Shown here: positions 26,109 to 38,744 of the stretch, one piece after another
Numbering within the stretch: position 1 is the stretch's first letter
How the letters are laid out: the number at the start of each line of letters is the position of its first letter
Source: Certhia americana
Lineage: Eukaryota; Chordata; Aves; Passeriformes; Certhiidae
Assembly: GCA_018697195.1 (NCBI GenBank)
Contig: CM031878.1
Coordinates: 41,311,504-41,375,503 of the forward strand
Direction: 5' to 3'
Length of the DNA stretch: 64,000 bases
Notes under the pieces: model-generated
The model's database searches: none
Seen by the model: only the letters and a program-made list of their open reading frames with translations
Told to the model about the DNA's origin: nothing
Translations under genes and position numbers: made by a program

Positions 26109-26125
26109 AAAAAAAAAAAAAAAAA
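26109..26125. repeat. A17 homopolymer
   Basis: Plain A run, preceded by ttaaagag. No coding-like sequence lies upstream, so it is not taken as a retrocopy tail. Confidence 0.9.
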
Positions 26126-26640
26126 GCAGACTATAGTTGTCTGGCTGCCTCCTACACTGAAAAGCCATTAAGCAGAGGAGCATACTCTTTGATTAATATT
26201 TACAGAAGAGAAGCCAACAGTTCACTGCATCAATCATATATATTCATTCAGTAATAGGGGTAAGAAACTTGCAAACACAAAAGCTGTAAGCCCAAATTAA
26301 TCAAATGAAAACAACACACTAAAGTACATCCAACACACCGAAATTGCATCCATTTATGACGAAAAGATGGAGTACACCACAGATAGATGCTCTGTTTTGG
26401 TAATACACAAAGAACACATAATGTCTGCCAACTATAATCACAGCTAAAGGAAGTAACACCCAGTCTTCAAAGATGTTACTTAACCAATGCATTTCATCTA
26501 AATGTAGAGTAGAATTTGATGGGAGAATAGTTGTTTCATCTTCACAAATTTGATGACATGTTATTTCAAGCACTAGTGATCTGGTATTACTCACTGTGCT
26601 GATAAAAGCATTTAACATACAACTGCATCGTAAATGTGTT

Positions 26641-26668
26641 CTTACCTGAAATGGTATAGAGTCAATGT
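26641..26668 (-). promoter_or_regulatory. Candidate recursive splice site (low confidence)
   Basis: On the minus strand the sequence reads attgactctataccatttcag followed by gtaaga. This is a plausible branch point and acceptor (ttgac, then TTTCAG) abutting a full-strength donor (CAG|GTAAGA), the arrangement of a recursive splice site. It lies about 3 kb upstream of exon 7 inside the very long intron 6. The pyrimidine tract is only moderate. Confidence 0.2.
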
Positions 26669-27132
26669 TGTAATAATTATAAATAGCATTTTTAGATATA
26701 CTATTATTTACAATAATTATTTGCAATAATTCATATTTAAGGTTTATTGACTGTGAAAGGACACAGTAAACAAAAGGCTGCTAATTTCTGGTTCAAAAGC
26801 TGTAAAACAGTATTTTTTAAATTTAACAAATAGTTGATTTTGTATGAATATTTACTTAGTGTGAGTAATTCATCAATTACAAAATAGGTACACAACTGGT
26901 TTAAATTAAGGAAATTATGTGATAAATGCCCAAGAGTATATCCAAGAAGATGAAGCAACTAGCTTACTGGAAATAGATTCATCATTCTGGCAGAGAATAT
27001 CTACAGTCAGTAGTTTCTCATAGCTGACAGCACTGTCAAAACATATTGGAAAAAATCATGTTCTGACAAAAAAAAAAAAATCCAATATTTAATTCAGTAA
27101 TAATCCTGTTTATTAAATCAAGTAAAAACCAG

Positions 27133-27195
27133 TATCCTATCCTATCCTATCCTATCCTATCCTATCCTATCCTATCCTATCCTATCCCATCCTAT
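27133..27195. repeat. (TATCC)n pentanucleotide microsatellite
   Basis: About twelve head-to-tail copies of tatcc, perfect except for one T-to-C change near the right end (cctatcccatcctat). Confidence 0.97.
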
Positions 27196-30100
27196 TCTTT
27201 GTTTGATTCACAGCGGGTTAATTTAACTGACACGTTTCTCACTTTTCTTCTTTTTAAAGAGTACTGTGCACATCTTAGATTTTATTAATGATCAGTGGTG
27301 AAATCAAAACCAGTCATCCACAAACCTTCTAATTAGAAGTAAGATATATCCTTGTGATTTTTTGGTAGAAAATTCAGTATATTTTTTACTCTTCCATTGA
27401 AAATATGGAATTCATAAAGTTGCTGTTGATAATAATGAACCCTCAACAATGTAAATCCATAAAAGACCTAATATGGATAAAACCATTATTTTAGTGTAAC
27501 ACTTTTCAGTCATGTTACATCCCATTTCAAAAGTCCCTGTAACAAACATAGCTTCCACTTTTAAAGTACCTCCCATCTGTTGCTAAGTCAAGAAATTTTC
27601 AAAATACAAAATATGGTAAAGGTCTAAACACTCCACCTGAATAACTTTTAACACCAATTTTCCAACAGATTATTTCCAAGTTTAGGTCTTGATCCTGAGA
27701 AGTTGTATATGTTTTAGTTAACTTAAATCCAGATATAAATCTTTATGGGCTCAGGCATTCCCAACATTGTCTCAGAAGAAAATATGAAGAGCCCTTCCCC
27801 AGCACAAGCCAAAGAACCAACTAACAACCAAAACCAGCTTAAACTGGGAAACACACCTATAAAAATGCAAAAAGATGACAGGGTGAAACTGTGATGGAGC
27901 AGAAAAGAAACAAAACACTTTTTCTGTAAGATGTAAAAAAAACCACTGAAATGACAAAGGGAAGGTGGTAGGTACAGTCACTCCTACATACAGCCATGTA
28001 AGTTGTCGTTTGGAAAAAGACTGGAGATCTGAGGAAAGACTGAGATGGTGACCTGAGGCTCACTTAGAGGTTGCTCCAGGCTCTGTAATGACTGAGAAAA
28101 GAAGACGTTTGAGCAAAATTTCATAGTAGGTTTCCCAAAGGGCTCATAGAAGTCTGGCTTGTCAGTCAAGCCAAAGAAGGCCCCCCAGGCACATCAGACA
28201 CAATCTCCCTAGCTGAGATCCAAGAGACAGGACAACTTGCTACCTATGCTAGCCTTGCTGTGGTAAACCCCATCTCCAAAACAGCCCACTTAACTTGCAG
28301 ATCAGTCCTTAACTTTCACAATCCATTCTATTCATCTGCATCTGTGGATTGGTTTATTTAAAAACCTATCTGAAAAATGCCTACACCAAACCGCCATGCG
28401 TGGGTGGCTTGAAGATGACAGCTTGAATCAGAAGAATGCAGTACTTGGCTTGAAGATGTACAAATGCTTAAGATGCAAGAAAGGAAGTGTAAATACACTT
28501 TAAGAATTCACTAGCAGTTAAATAATTACAGGTTTTTTACTGAAAGATGAAATGGTCATGTAATTTAGAAAAATTAATTTATTTTCAAAATAAGTAATTG
28601 TCTTGTAGATTGAGAAAACAGAAGATGGTTTCCTAGCAGATGGCTGCACATGTGAGATGGATGGAACCAAAGAAATGCATCTGGAACACAAAGTTTATAA
28701 AATGGACTCCACTTCATAAGGGATTCAGCACCTGGCATAAGGAGCTCACTCCAGATTTCACTCACAAATATGGCACAAACAATTCCATTGTCTCGAAAAG
28801 CACAGATCTGCATTATTCCTCATGGACTCCCAGGACTTGTGACTCCCAGTATTGCTAATGCACACCCTGACAATACGTCTTACTTGGTTTTAAACTGAAA
28901 TTCTTTGAGGAAAACAATTAAAATCAGAAATCCCAAACACTGTTCATCTACTTATTAACTTTTACTTGAGTGTACACAATTGGAACAAGCATGAGCACAC
29001 AGACACTCAGTAAGACTATGTGCCTTCCTGTTACTCAATATAGGAGCTTGGTATTTTGTTTGAGCATGCAATAAGTCTCCTTAAATGAAATTCAGAAGTA
29101 AAAACGTAAGTCTTCTTGCTGCAGATAGATATTAATGGCCCACAAGAAGGCATTTTCTTGTTAAAAAATGACACCCACACATTTATGAAGTCATTACTCA
29201 GCTGCAACAACAGGTAGGAGGTTTAGACCAGTGCTGCACTGTATGATCATACTTCATAAATCATGTGGGATTTATGCATAATATTAAGTAAGAACTTTCA
29301 TTTAGTTTGTATTTTAAACAAATAATTTTACTAGTTCATATTCTTACACTTTTCTATTGATTATGACAGCTACACTTCATTTAATGTGAAAATCAAGACA
29401 AGAAAAAAACAGACATGAGAAAATCTTTTGTCACTACCTAGGGCAAGTGAAAGAGAAAAATTAATTACCATGGTAGTACCCTATTTTTACTTTTATTTTT
29501 AATGAGATCACAGTCTGAAATTGGGTCAATTAGTATAGTTTTCAATGGACAGAACTGAAATGAATAAACAACAAGCAAAGCAAAAAAAGGACTAATCTGA
29601 AGTCTTCACTGCTTAAAAGCAAGTGACTTGAATGTTTTCCTCACTTCAGTGCTCTTCTTACAGAAATCTACCATTTATTCTTCCACAGCAAAGAAACCTG
29701 CTAAACCCCCCAAACCAATTCCAACTCCTTAACCCTACTCTTTCTCCATCCTGACTACTATCAAATTAATCTGCTTTCAACTCTTCCGGAGTAATGGGGT
29801 TTTAAGAATTTATGTCTGAAATTTTTAATCCCTTGAATTCTGTGACTTGAGCAGCACTAAAGAAAGGAGAATTGGTGGCTAATACGATAGAAGCTCAGGG
29901 AAAACAGAGTCAGTAAGAAAGCAGGCAGACACAATCTCACCTGGTTCAGCTACCGAGTCCCAAGAAGGCGGAGCACTCTATCTGCTGATAAATATAAGCA
30001 AAGTGAACTTGTATATACAAAGCCCATTTTTCATCCAGCAGAGGAAGCATACCGTAAGGCTACACTGCAGGTAGCCTAGTACTTAGGCTATAACATAATG

Positions 30101-33100
30101 TCTACAACAGTTTGGGGGTGGCTTTGAAATCAGAGATTCTACAAAAAACTGGCCAAATCCTTCAATACTGGTATGCACTAATACAGCAATATGCAATTCA
30201 AAAAGGAAACTCTTCTGTAAATTGGAACTTGAGATACATTAGTATCAACATTTCAGTTTAAAACCAGTTCCTGTGCAACAGTGGACCCACTCCACTCAGC
30301 ACAAACTGGTGTTTTAACACTTTATTGTCTGGGACTACTCAAACATTTTTCCTCAATTACAGGCTCTTCCATCACATTCTTGACATCTTTTAATTCTTGA
30401 AAAACAAAACAGAAATCAACATGTGAGAAGAAATCAACAAAGAAAGAGACTAAATAAGCGATTATTCCCAGTTGTCAGCTGTCAGATGGTTACAACAAAT
30501 GAAGTACATTAAGAAAACACCTTTTATGTTGCTCATGCCTACTGTTGTGACATAGAAGTGTGACTGGACAGAAGCCACTGTTTTTAGCATGCAGTGAAAT
30601 ATGGCAGTATGTAATGACAAGTCTTTCCCCATAGAAACCAGTGCTAATTATATTCTTCTGTCACCTAATCAAGCACACAAGAGTTGGATTTCAGGGACTT
30701 TTACAGTTTTAAGGATCAAAGAAATTAGACACTAATTTTGTTTTCCTTATGTCCTACATCAAAATTTCAGGAAGAAAGACATTAGGGGCTATATAGGCAT
30801 GAGGTAATGAAGAAATGAACCCATATCAACAGCAAGAGCTAGAATTTCTGCCCTGCATCTGTGGGGACATGTGCTGCACTTACTAAAAAACTCATAAATA
30901 CATTTTAATTAACAAGTCATTAAGAATAGTTTGTATTCTTAGACTAAGGTTCAACAAGATAGAGAACACCTCTCCCTTCTGACTAGCTGGCTTCATTCTG
31001 CTCTTCAGGCAGGACTGTTCTGGAAGTGAACAGAGCCCACTGCTGAACACTTTGTTCTTCTACTTGTGGCTACAGCCAGCTGCTGCTCCTAGTTTCTGGA
31101 TCTCTTAGGGCACTTCTGCATGCAGATCCTTTGACCCTTCTCTGGCAGCAATCCATCTGCTTCACTAAAGATTCAGTGCTAGAGCTCTCCCAAATCCTCA
31201 GCAGGTTAAGAACATTTTACTGGAGCCTAGAGACATCAAAAGCTTCTGATACTGCTTAAGTCCTTCAGAGAATGCATGGCATTTGAGCAAGAAACTAAAA
31301 AAAACCCCTAAATTCTTTAAATAAAGGACACATTTCTCTAGAAATCTGAAGAGAATCATGAAATCTTTAAGGGAAAAAGATTAGATGACTGTAAGAGCCT
31401 GCAAGGCCAGAAATTTGATGAGCAAGTATGAACCCACCTCACCTTCTTGGCATCAGTGTCTTTTCTCTTTCTTTCTCAGATAAAATGGTATTTTTTAACA
31501 GACTTACTACTTCTGTTTCATTTTAAGCCTGGGATATGTTTCACCCAAGTTACTGCCAGCCTTTTTCCCTTTCCAGACTCAGTTGTAACATTTATTCTTC
31601 TTGGAAGTTGACCAGCTCAGAGATTGAATGCATTTACCACACCTCCATTTTTTCTCCTAGTCAAGCAGGGTTGTATCTTACCATGCAGATGTAATTGAAG
31701 GTCACACAGACACAGTAGGTGTTCTGTGGAGCTATCTGGTGGAATACCAAAGGCAAAATAAGCTTGCATATGTGCTAGCATGGCCTTTTTTATGTTACAA
31801 AACAATTATGATTTGAGACAGTCTACTTTGCCCTCTCAGTCTCACTCATCTATTTCCTTGTCATACATCTCTATTTCTTTAGAAATTTTTAAGATTCTAA
31901 AACAACATTTCTGGTCAAGCAAAAAAAAAAAAAAATCTTAAACAAAACATTATAGTTTTACAACTCGTTTTTGGTTGATAATTAAGTGCAACCATTGAAC
32001 TGACCCCTCAGAATTTTACACCTGAAAGAGACTTACCAAAGAAAATTTATCCCTCTCTTCTTGCCTGTTGCTTATATTCAAGCCATGTACTAATTCATAC
32101 CAGTGAGAAATTGTGTGAAAGAAAATCCTGGTTGTTTGAACAGACAAAAATAAAATATAATTAATAAAAGTGAGACCATGAATGTGACAGTGATCTTGCA
32201 TGGTACTCATACTGAACGTGCAGAATATCCTTGAACAGAAGCAATTTTAGTTGCTTTACACTGATAATTCCCCAGCCATGGTAATAAGTACATCCTCTCT
32301 TTATTGGTTCGTAACACACCAGAGGGCTAGGTGCAGCTGTGAGTTCAGGCTGCTAGGTTTGAATCCCACAGACAATCTTGTCAGTCATGATCCCCCACAA
32401 TATTCTGGCTTAGGCCCCTAAATATCAGACCAATGGTGTTTCCTTGCAAACGTGCTGAATAGGAAGGAAACAACTACTTTCCCCTCAAAAATTAAGAAAT
32501 ATCGTCTGCAAATATAAAACTACATACAGCTGATGCTCAAGGCCCACAGAATGGAAGGCATGGTATGGGGAAAAAGGTATTTTTAAAGAAAAAGCACTGG
32601 GAAATTGAGGGTAGGGAGTAAGCCTGAACTTGCAGGGAGTTAGAACAGATGACTGTAATTGGAAGCAAAGTTTCAAGTGACCCTCTGCAAAGCTTCTAAA
32701 TGTCTCCTTTTTGTGCAAGATCATCACTGTTTCCTAGAAACTGGGCAAATAAGGACTTCCTTTAGCTTGGTTGTTTTCCAGAAATGTCTAGAAAAAAAAT
32801 TTGTAGGACCATCCAAATTCTCTCTGGCCAATAAATATGTTTCATCACTCTGCATAATCAAAGAAGCCAAGAAGCTATGAGGACCACAAAGGGCCCAAGA
32901 TGAGAGGAAAATTTCACTCTATACATAATGAACTAAGAAACTCCTGTCAGGTATTCTTCATATTAGCATATTGAACTACAACGTCAAAATTAAACTAACT
33001 TTCTTCTTCCTTTTAGTTTGGATAAATCAAGTTTCAACATAGTTATTCATATTTCTTGAGGCCTAGATGCAAAATAATGTCAAAATATACATCAGGATAG

Positions 33101-36100
33101 GCTTCTAAGAGACTGAATTCTTAAAACACTCATGTCTATGTCAAGTACATTGCACTCTGATCCAGTTTTCTTTACATTTTCAGAAAACTGCCAGAGCAAG
33201 TATTAGCTTAGAATTACTCAAGAGAAAACTGAGATTAACTCAGTCATCTGATTAACACTGTCTTCCCAGATCTCAATTTCTTATTAAAATATAAACAGCA
33301 TTTATATAGAGTTGTTAGCATAAAGCTACAAAGGATTAATAGGTTTTGTTTTCAAGATGAAAAATGGAGGTAAAGGAGGAAAGACAGGAATCTACTATTT
33401 CTGGAATTCAGAGATTTGCAATAGTTGGCTCAAATAAATCTCCAGAGCCAGAAAGGTTCTGTGAAGTAATTAAGGGAACAGTACTCCATAAATCATTTTG
33501 TTCAGCTTTTTTTGTGCTGAACTAACTTTTGCAGCTGTTCTTCTGAGGCAGACTACACAATTGCCATTTCACTTGTTGACTTTTCTAGATGCTGAAGAAA
33601 AATGCCAGACATAGAGTGAATTTATTGGCAGTTTGGAAACTATTTTTCTTTCTCATATAGTACAGTCATAAATGAATATGAAGTGCAAATAATTAGATTC
33701 TGTACTCTTATTTGACAATTACAGATCTCTAAATAAGTAAACTGTTCAATTAAAACAGAGATACACTATTCATACTGATATAGAATATAGATTTTTAATT
33801 CCCTTCAAATGTAAGATTGACCATAAGTAGACCAAATTCAGTGTTTTGTCTTACGTTGGCTTGACACATTGATGCAACTTACTTCACAGACATCGACCCC
33901 GTGGCAGCTGAAATGGGGCCAGAACAAATTAGAATGCTGTGCTTCTGTATCAGAGATGTCAGATGTTTCATTATATCTTTACATTAACCTAGCTGAGAGA
34001 TCAGGAGGTGGCTTAGTTGTATTTTCCAAATACTCTTCAGTGTTCTATAATGCCACAATGGCAACCATACAATATAATTCAAATATTTTTGAACAATTGC
34101 ATTTTATTGGTTACAGGACAAATGATACATAACTGTATTTTGTATGAGTATCCTAAATTCAATTACTGTACCTCTAAAACAAGTAAGTTTGATTATCATT
34201 TAAGCTTAATCAGGAGGTTTTGTTTATTCTTTTTAGTAGAAACAGAAGATTATCACTTTTGATCTTCTTTCCTCAAAACCCTTATGTACTTTACAATATA
34301 GTAAAAACAAAAATTTTGCCCAATATTTTCTTTCTTCTATGCCTCAAAACTCCTTAGTAGTAATGCTTCTTAAGTGCAGAAAATGTCCACTTGTAATATT
34401 CATAAAGAAGTAGTTGGGAGGGTTGCTATTTTAATATATTTATTGACACAAAAAACTGCTAAAACCTGTATGCACTAACAAAAGCTTTTTTCCTCCCTGT
34501 TTCCTCTCCCTTAGTGACAGCTTATACTCTTACAGCTCCCTACATGCAAAGACATGGATTTCTTTTGATTGAACACTAAAATTTTCAAATTCAAACCAAC
34601 TGCTCTAGCAGTATAAAATTGGTTTAATATTTTCTGTTTGCTCTAACATATTATGTGTGTATCTGTGAACAAGGGAAGTGAGATACACCAGAATCTGTTT
34701 TGCAGCCTCTTTGGTCATTACTAATCCAAGTCCAGTAATCACTGTATAACAGGCTAAATTGGCTTTTCTAAAAGCAGAGGGGGGAACATAAGATGGTATG
34801 TTACAGCAGATGTGGAAGTTTTTAGTTTACAAATCTGATTATACCTATTAAAACTTACAAGCTACACAGGAAAATACCTCAGTGTATCACAAACTAATGT
34901 GAGTTTATTTAGAAATAGTAGAGATTAATATTTTTGTTCCCCACTTAACATTTTGTCTAAAAAGGACAATTACGAGGAAGCCGTTTGCTTGATTTTCATC
35001 TTGTTAACAAAACAAAGCTGCTTATACCCCTTCACTCCACAGGAGTTTTGGGAAAAGCAAACTTCTTATCATCACCACAACAGTTTCCTCATAGATTCTA
35101 CTAAAATCTATTTCCATAACATTCCTGTGAGATGAAGCATTATCACCTTCATGTACTTTTATAAGGAGAAATGAAAAACTGTGTTCCCAGAACTAGGCTA
35201 AAAAAATGTAAAGGAAAGAGAGAATGATGTTAACATTACATAAGCGGGAAACAAAATACACAAAATATTGAGTAGATGATCAAAGGAGAACCATCTATTT
35301 TATGAAGGAGGGTGTCAGTGAAAAATTGCATCATGTTTCATAATGCTTAGGCACAAAGGAGATAATTTCAGTCAAAAGGCATTATAGTGACAGCTGAATT
35401 TGTTACAGTTTCTGTGACTATCACTAGAAAATGTGAATTTACCAGTAAATGGAGCATTCAGACATATTTTTCTTTGAACAGAACACAGGTGGGTTTCCTG
35501 TCAAAGCAGCTCTGCTTCCTATTGGTTAATGTGTGTAACTCATTTAAGTTGACCAGATTTTCACTCTGAGGAAGCTTAGCCAAGATGACTGTCCAGTCCC
35601 ACACTGAAGGATTGGCAAGATTGCAGCTCTGCAGTGGACTGACCAAGATAAATACATTAGTTTTAAGAAAAAGGAAGTACTAGACTACCTGGACAGTTGG
35701 CTACAGTACACCAAGCTCCAGCCAAAGTGAATGCCCAAGGCCATCAGCCAAAGGAGTAAGCTGGCCAAGAAGCCTGGCAGCTCTTCAAGGTTCTCTCAGT
35801 TGAGGGCCCAGGATCAATGGCTGCTACATCAGCAGCTCTAAGGCCCCATTTAAGATAATTCTCAGGCTTTAGATGTGGTGTGGAAAATCTATGTGTGAGG
35901 TAGAAAGGTTGCATAAGCAGCTAGCCAAAAGTCTAAAAAACCACAGACTTCATACAATTAATTTCGTACCTTTTTTATTTCATTTGCTTCTTACTAATTC
36001 CTGCCTCAGCTTTATGCGTCAAAAAATTTTCCTACTTCCTTCTGCCATATGAGCTGTCATTCTTAGGCTCTTCAGTTGTCTTTCTCATTCACCACACAAC

Positions 36101-37337
36101 AAAATGAGTTCAGTGCATTACACATAGCTTTGTTTTCCTCCTGGAATTATTGTCCATTTTGTCTCACCAGCCTGATTTCATTATGAGATTAAATTTCCCT
36201 TGTAAGTTTAGCAGGTTAAAGTTGAAGGTTAATAACTTGCCGGAGTTCTGCCGATTTGTAAGAAATGGGCTGAGACAGCATTTCACACCCTACTGCTGAA
36301 ACTCTTGGAAGTGAATATGAAACCTGTATATGGGGATCAGGTAACAGTAAGAGAGTCTGCAAAAGAGAAGATGTTAATTATCTCTGGCAGGAGGAGAAAT
36401 AGCTAAATGCTACTTGGTTCAATTTTCTAGTACCCCCTGCAGGTTAATACAAAGGAGCAGCACTTGGCTTCAAAGTGAATGGCATATATATCCTACCTAA
36501 TTAAAATGAAAATAAGACCAAAGGTCTTTTATGTTGTTATTAATATTTAATACAATATTTCTAGACTTCTGTGTGAAGAGAATACCAAAGGGAGTTCTGA
36601 CTGTATTTCACCCATCTCCTCAATTTCAGGAAATGATAGTATCTTTTGCACAATACCACAGTACCTACTATTATTGTTGGGATTATACTTATTAGTCTTC
36701 CTTGTTTTCAGTTTCCTCACATACATATCAAGTTATCCAGACTACTCACACTCCTCTAGTCAAAGAGATAACATTGACAGTTCATTTAATTTAGCAACTT
36801 CGAGTGCAAACTAATCTTCTAAGATAAATTCAGGATTCAAAAATGAATACGGAACTTTGTGAATTCTCTGAATTATAGTGTTCTATTTTTCATTTCTTAT
36901 TGCATTGTCTAACAATCTTGCACTTTCTACTATTGTGCAGTTTTCACACCCATATCAATTTCCTTTGTATGAAACAATAGGGTAAGCAGACGATTACAGG
37001 TCTCATTTTTCTTAAATCAAGTGCGAAAAAAGTTAAAATCCATCTAAAAGTGAACACTTTACATAAAGAATCTTAGTGATATGATGCATTTGTATTTCTA
37101 TTTCAGGCAGTGCTGGTAGTATCACTTTTATTATTATCATATAAAATTTTCCAATACAAAATGTTATTTTCATTTGAGCATAATATCTCAAGTTTTTTAA
37201 AAGCTCTTCCCTTTATTATAAAAGCCCAGCAATCAGTTCATATTGCTAGGTGGGTCACAGGTTATAGTCTTCCTAATTCAGCCAAAAAAGTTCAGCCATA
37301 CCTAAGAATGAAACTCATAGGAAAATGTGACTTGCTC

Positions 37338-37409
37338 AAAAAAGAAAGGAGAGTAAAGAAAAGGAAAGGAAAAGAGAGGGGAGGGGAAGGGACGGGAGGA
37401 AAAAGGAAG
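37338..37409. repeat. Purine-only GA-rich tract
   Basis: Seventy-two bases of A and G broken by only one T and one C, passing from A-rich (aaaggaaaggaaaagag) to G-rich (aggggaggggaaggg). Mirror-like GA tracts of this length can form triplex (H-DNA). It is in the AUH intron; the transcript carries the pyrimidine strand. Confidence 0.85.
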
Positions 37410-38744
37410 CCTTGTTTTGAGTCACTCTAACATTTTTACATTGGAATACAGAGTTAAATTTGGCTGGACTTTGGTAGCAGTGTCATTTGTAATTGACACA
37501 ACATATTTGGGGAACTCAGTTTTCAAAAAATTCTCATTATGAACCACACCATGCCCATGAAATAAATGAATATACAGAATAAAGCATGAAGAGCTGGCTT
37601 AAAACTTTGCAAGGTATATTATACAGTTTTGTGCAAAATTGCATCTAATTTCTGAGTGCTTCAATTTTCAATCAGTCTTTGCCAAAATACTTTTTACATA
37701 TGTCTCTATAATTTTCAAGGTGTTGCCCCATTTCTGTTTTTTCAAGATCTTTATGAGCAGCATATAAGGTAGACTTTTTGAGGAACCATATATGGCATAT
37801 TATCTTCAGCTGCAAGGACCTGGATTTCTTTGCTGCTAAAAGAGAATAGTAAAATTTTCCTACAGTAACACTAAATGCCATGTAGAGCACAGTAGATACT
37901 GCAGTTCATACTGCTGATGCCAGAAGAGTTATAACTTGCAGGATGACTGTATAGCAGCACTCAAAAATATCAGACTGATTTATATTGAAGTAAGGAAAAT
38001 CAAAGTTAATTAAATAAAGCAAGTTAAGTCCATTCTAAAAGACAATCATTTGTGTTCACTCCACACAGCTTAAGTAATACTTAAAATAAATAAATTTTGA
38101 AGCGACTCCCCTCTTCCAGCATACATAAGTCTTTAAAAAACACTAGCTCCATTCCCAGCTATGTAAGGGTCTGTGTTTTAGCAGCATAATCATCTCTGGT
38201 ATGTTCCCATCCAAATGTTTTTGATGAACCATCTGTCCACCTGGACACTCTGTGCCCTGCCCTTTTTCCCATTTGCTTGTTAAGTTATCAGCCCAGTCCT
38301 CTTCTCAGTGTTATGGCTCTTTAATAAGCTTTTCTGTCTTTCAGCTACTAGTTCCTTAAAACCTTGTCCTTTAAGTTCCAGGAACAATTTTCTTCACCTA
38401 AAAAAGCTAATGTAACTCCTCCCAAACCCCCATTTTTTCTCCAATTTTACTTCCTTTTGAAGTACTGTTTCCTGCTAAATAAGTCCTGAGCTGCATCTTT
38501 CTTCCATACAGTCCTGATGAGCTGTGAATAATATCTGGAGTGCTCTGCATCCTTCCATACACTGTAATATGGTGGGCATTGCAACAGGGTGACCAAGAGC
38601 ACAGGAAAAAGACTAAGACTTCTGCCCTGATACCTGACTTCAGCCTCTCAATACAAGGAAAATAATGCTCAGGCCTAGACAGAAACAAATAAATGTCATT
38701 GGGAAGCGGCAGACAAATAAATAGTATGTGAAGAGTCAATTTTT

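Noticed and set aside
26319..26726. 135-codon minus-strand open frame in AUH intron 6, sense orientation
   Set aside because: No recognisable domain and composition typical of AT-rich noncoding DNA; a good donor signal interrupts it.
28640..28858. 72-codon plus-strand frame with a mixed, protein-like composition
   Set aside because: No family recognised, no splice context, and antisense to AUH.
35375..35400. aggcattatagtgacag as reverse complement of AUH exon 6 end (IIPG)
   Set aside because: The next codons do not read KLA or VET; no donor at the expected place.
35805..35840. Minus-strand reading VAAID resembling AUH exon 5 (IAAIDGLALGGG)
   Set aside because: The residues after it do not fit (PGPS in place of GLALGG), with no splice sites or following LELALACD segment.
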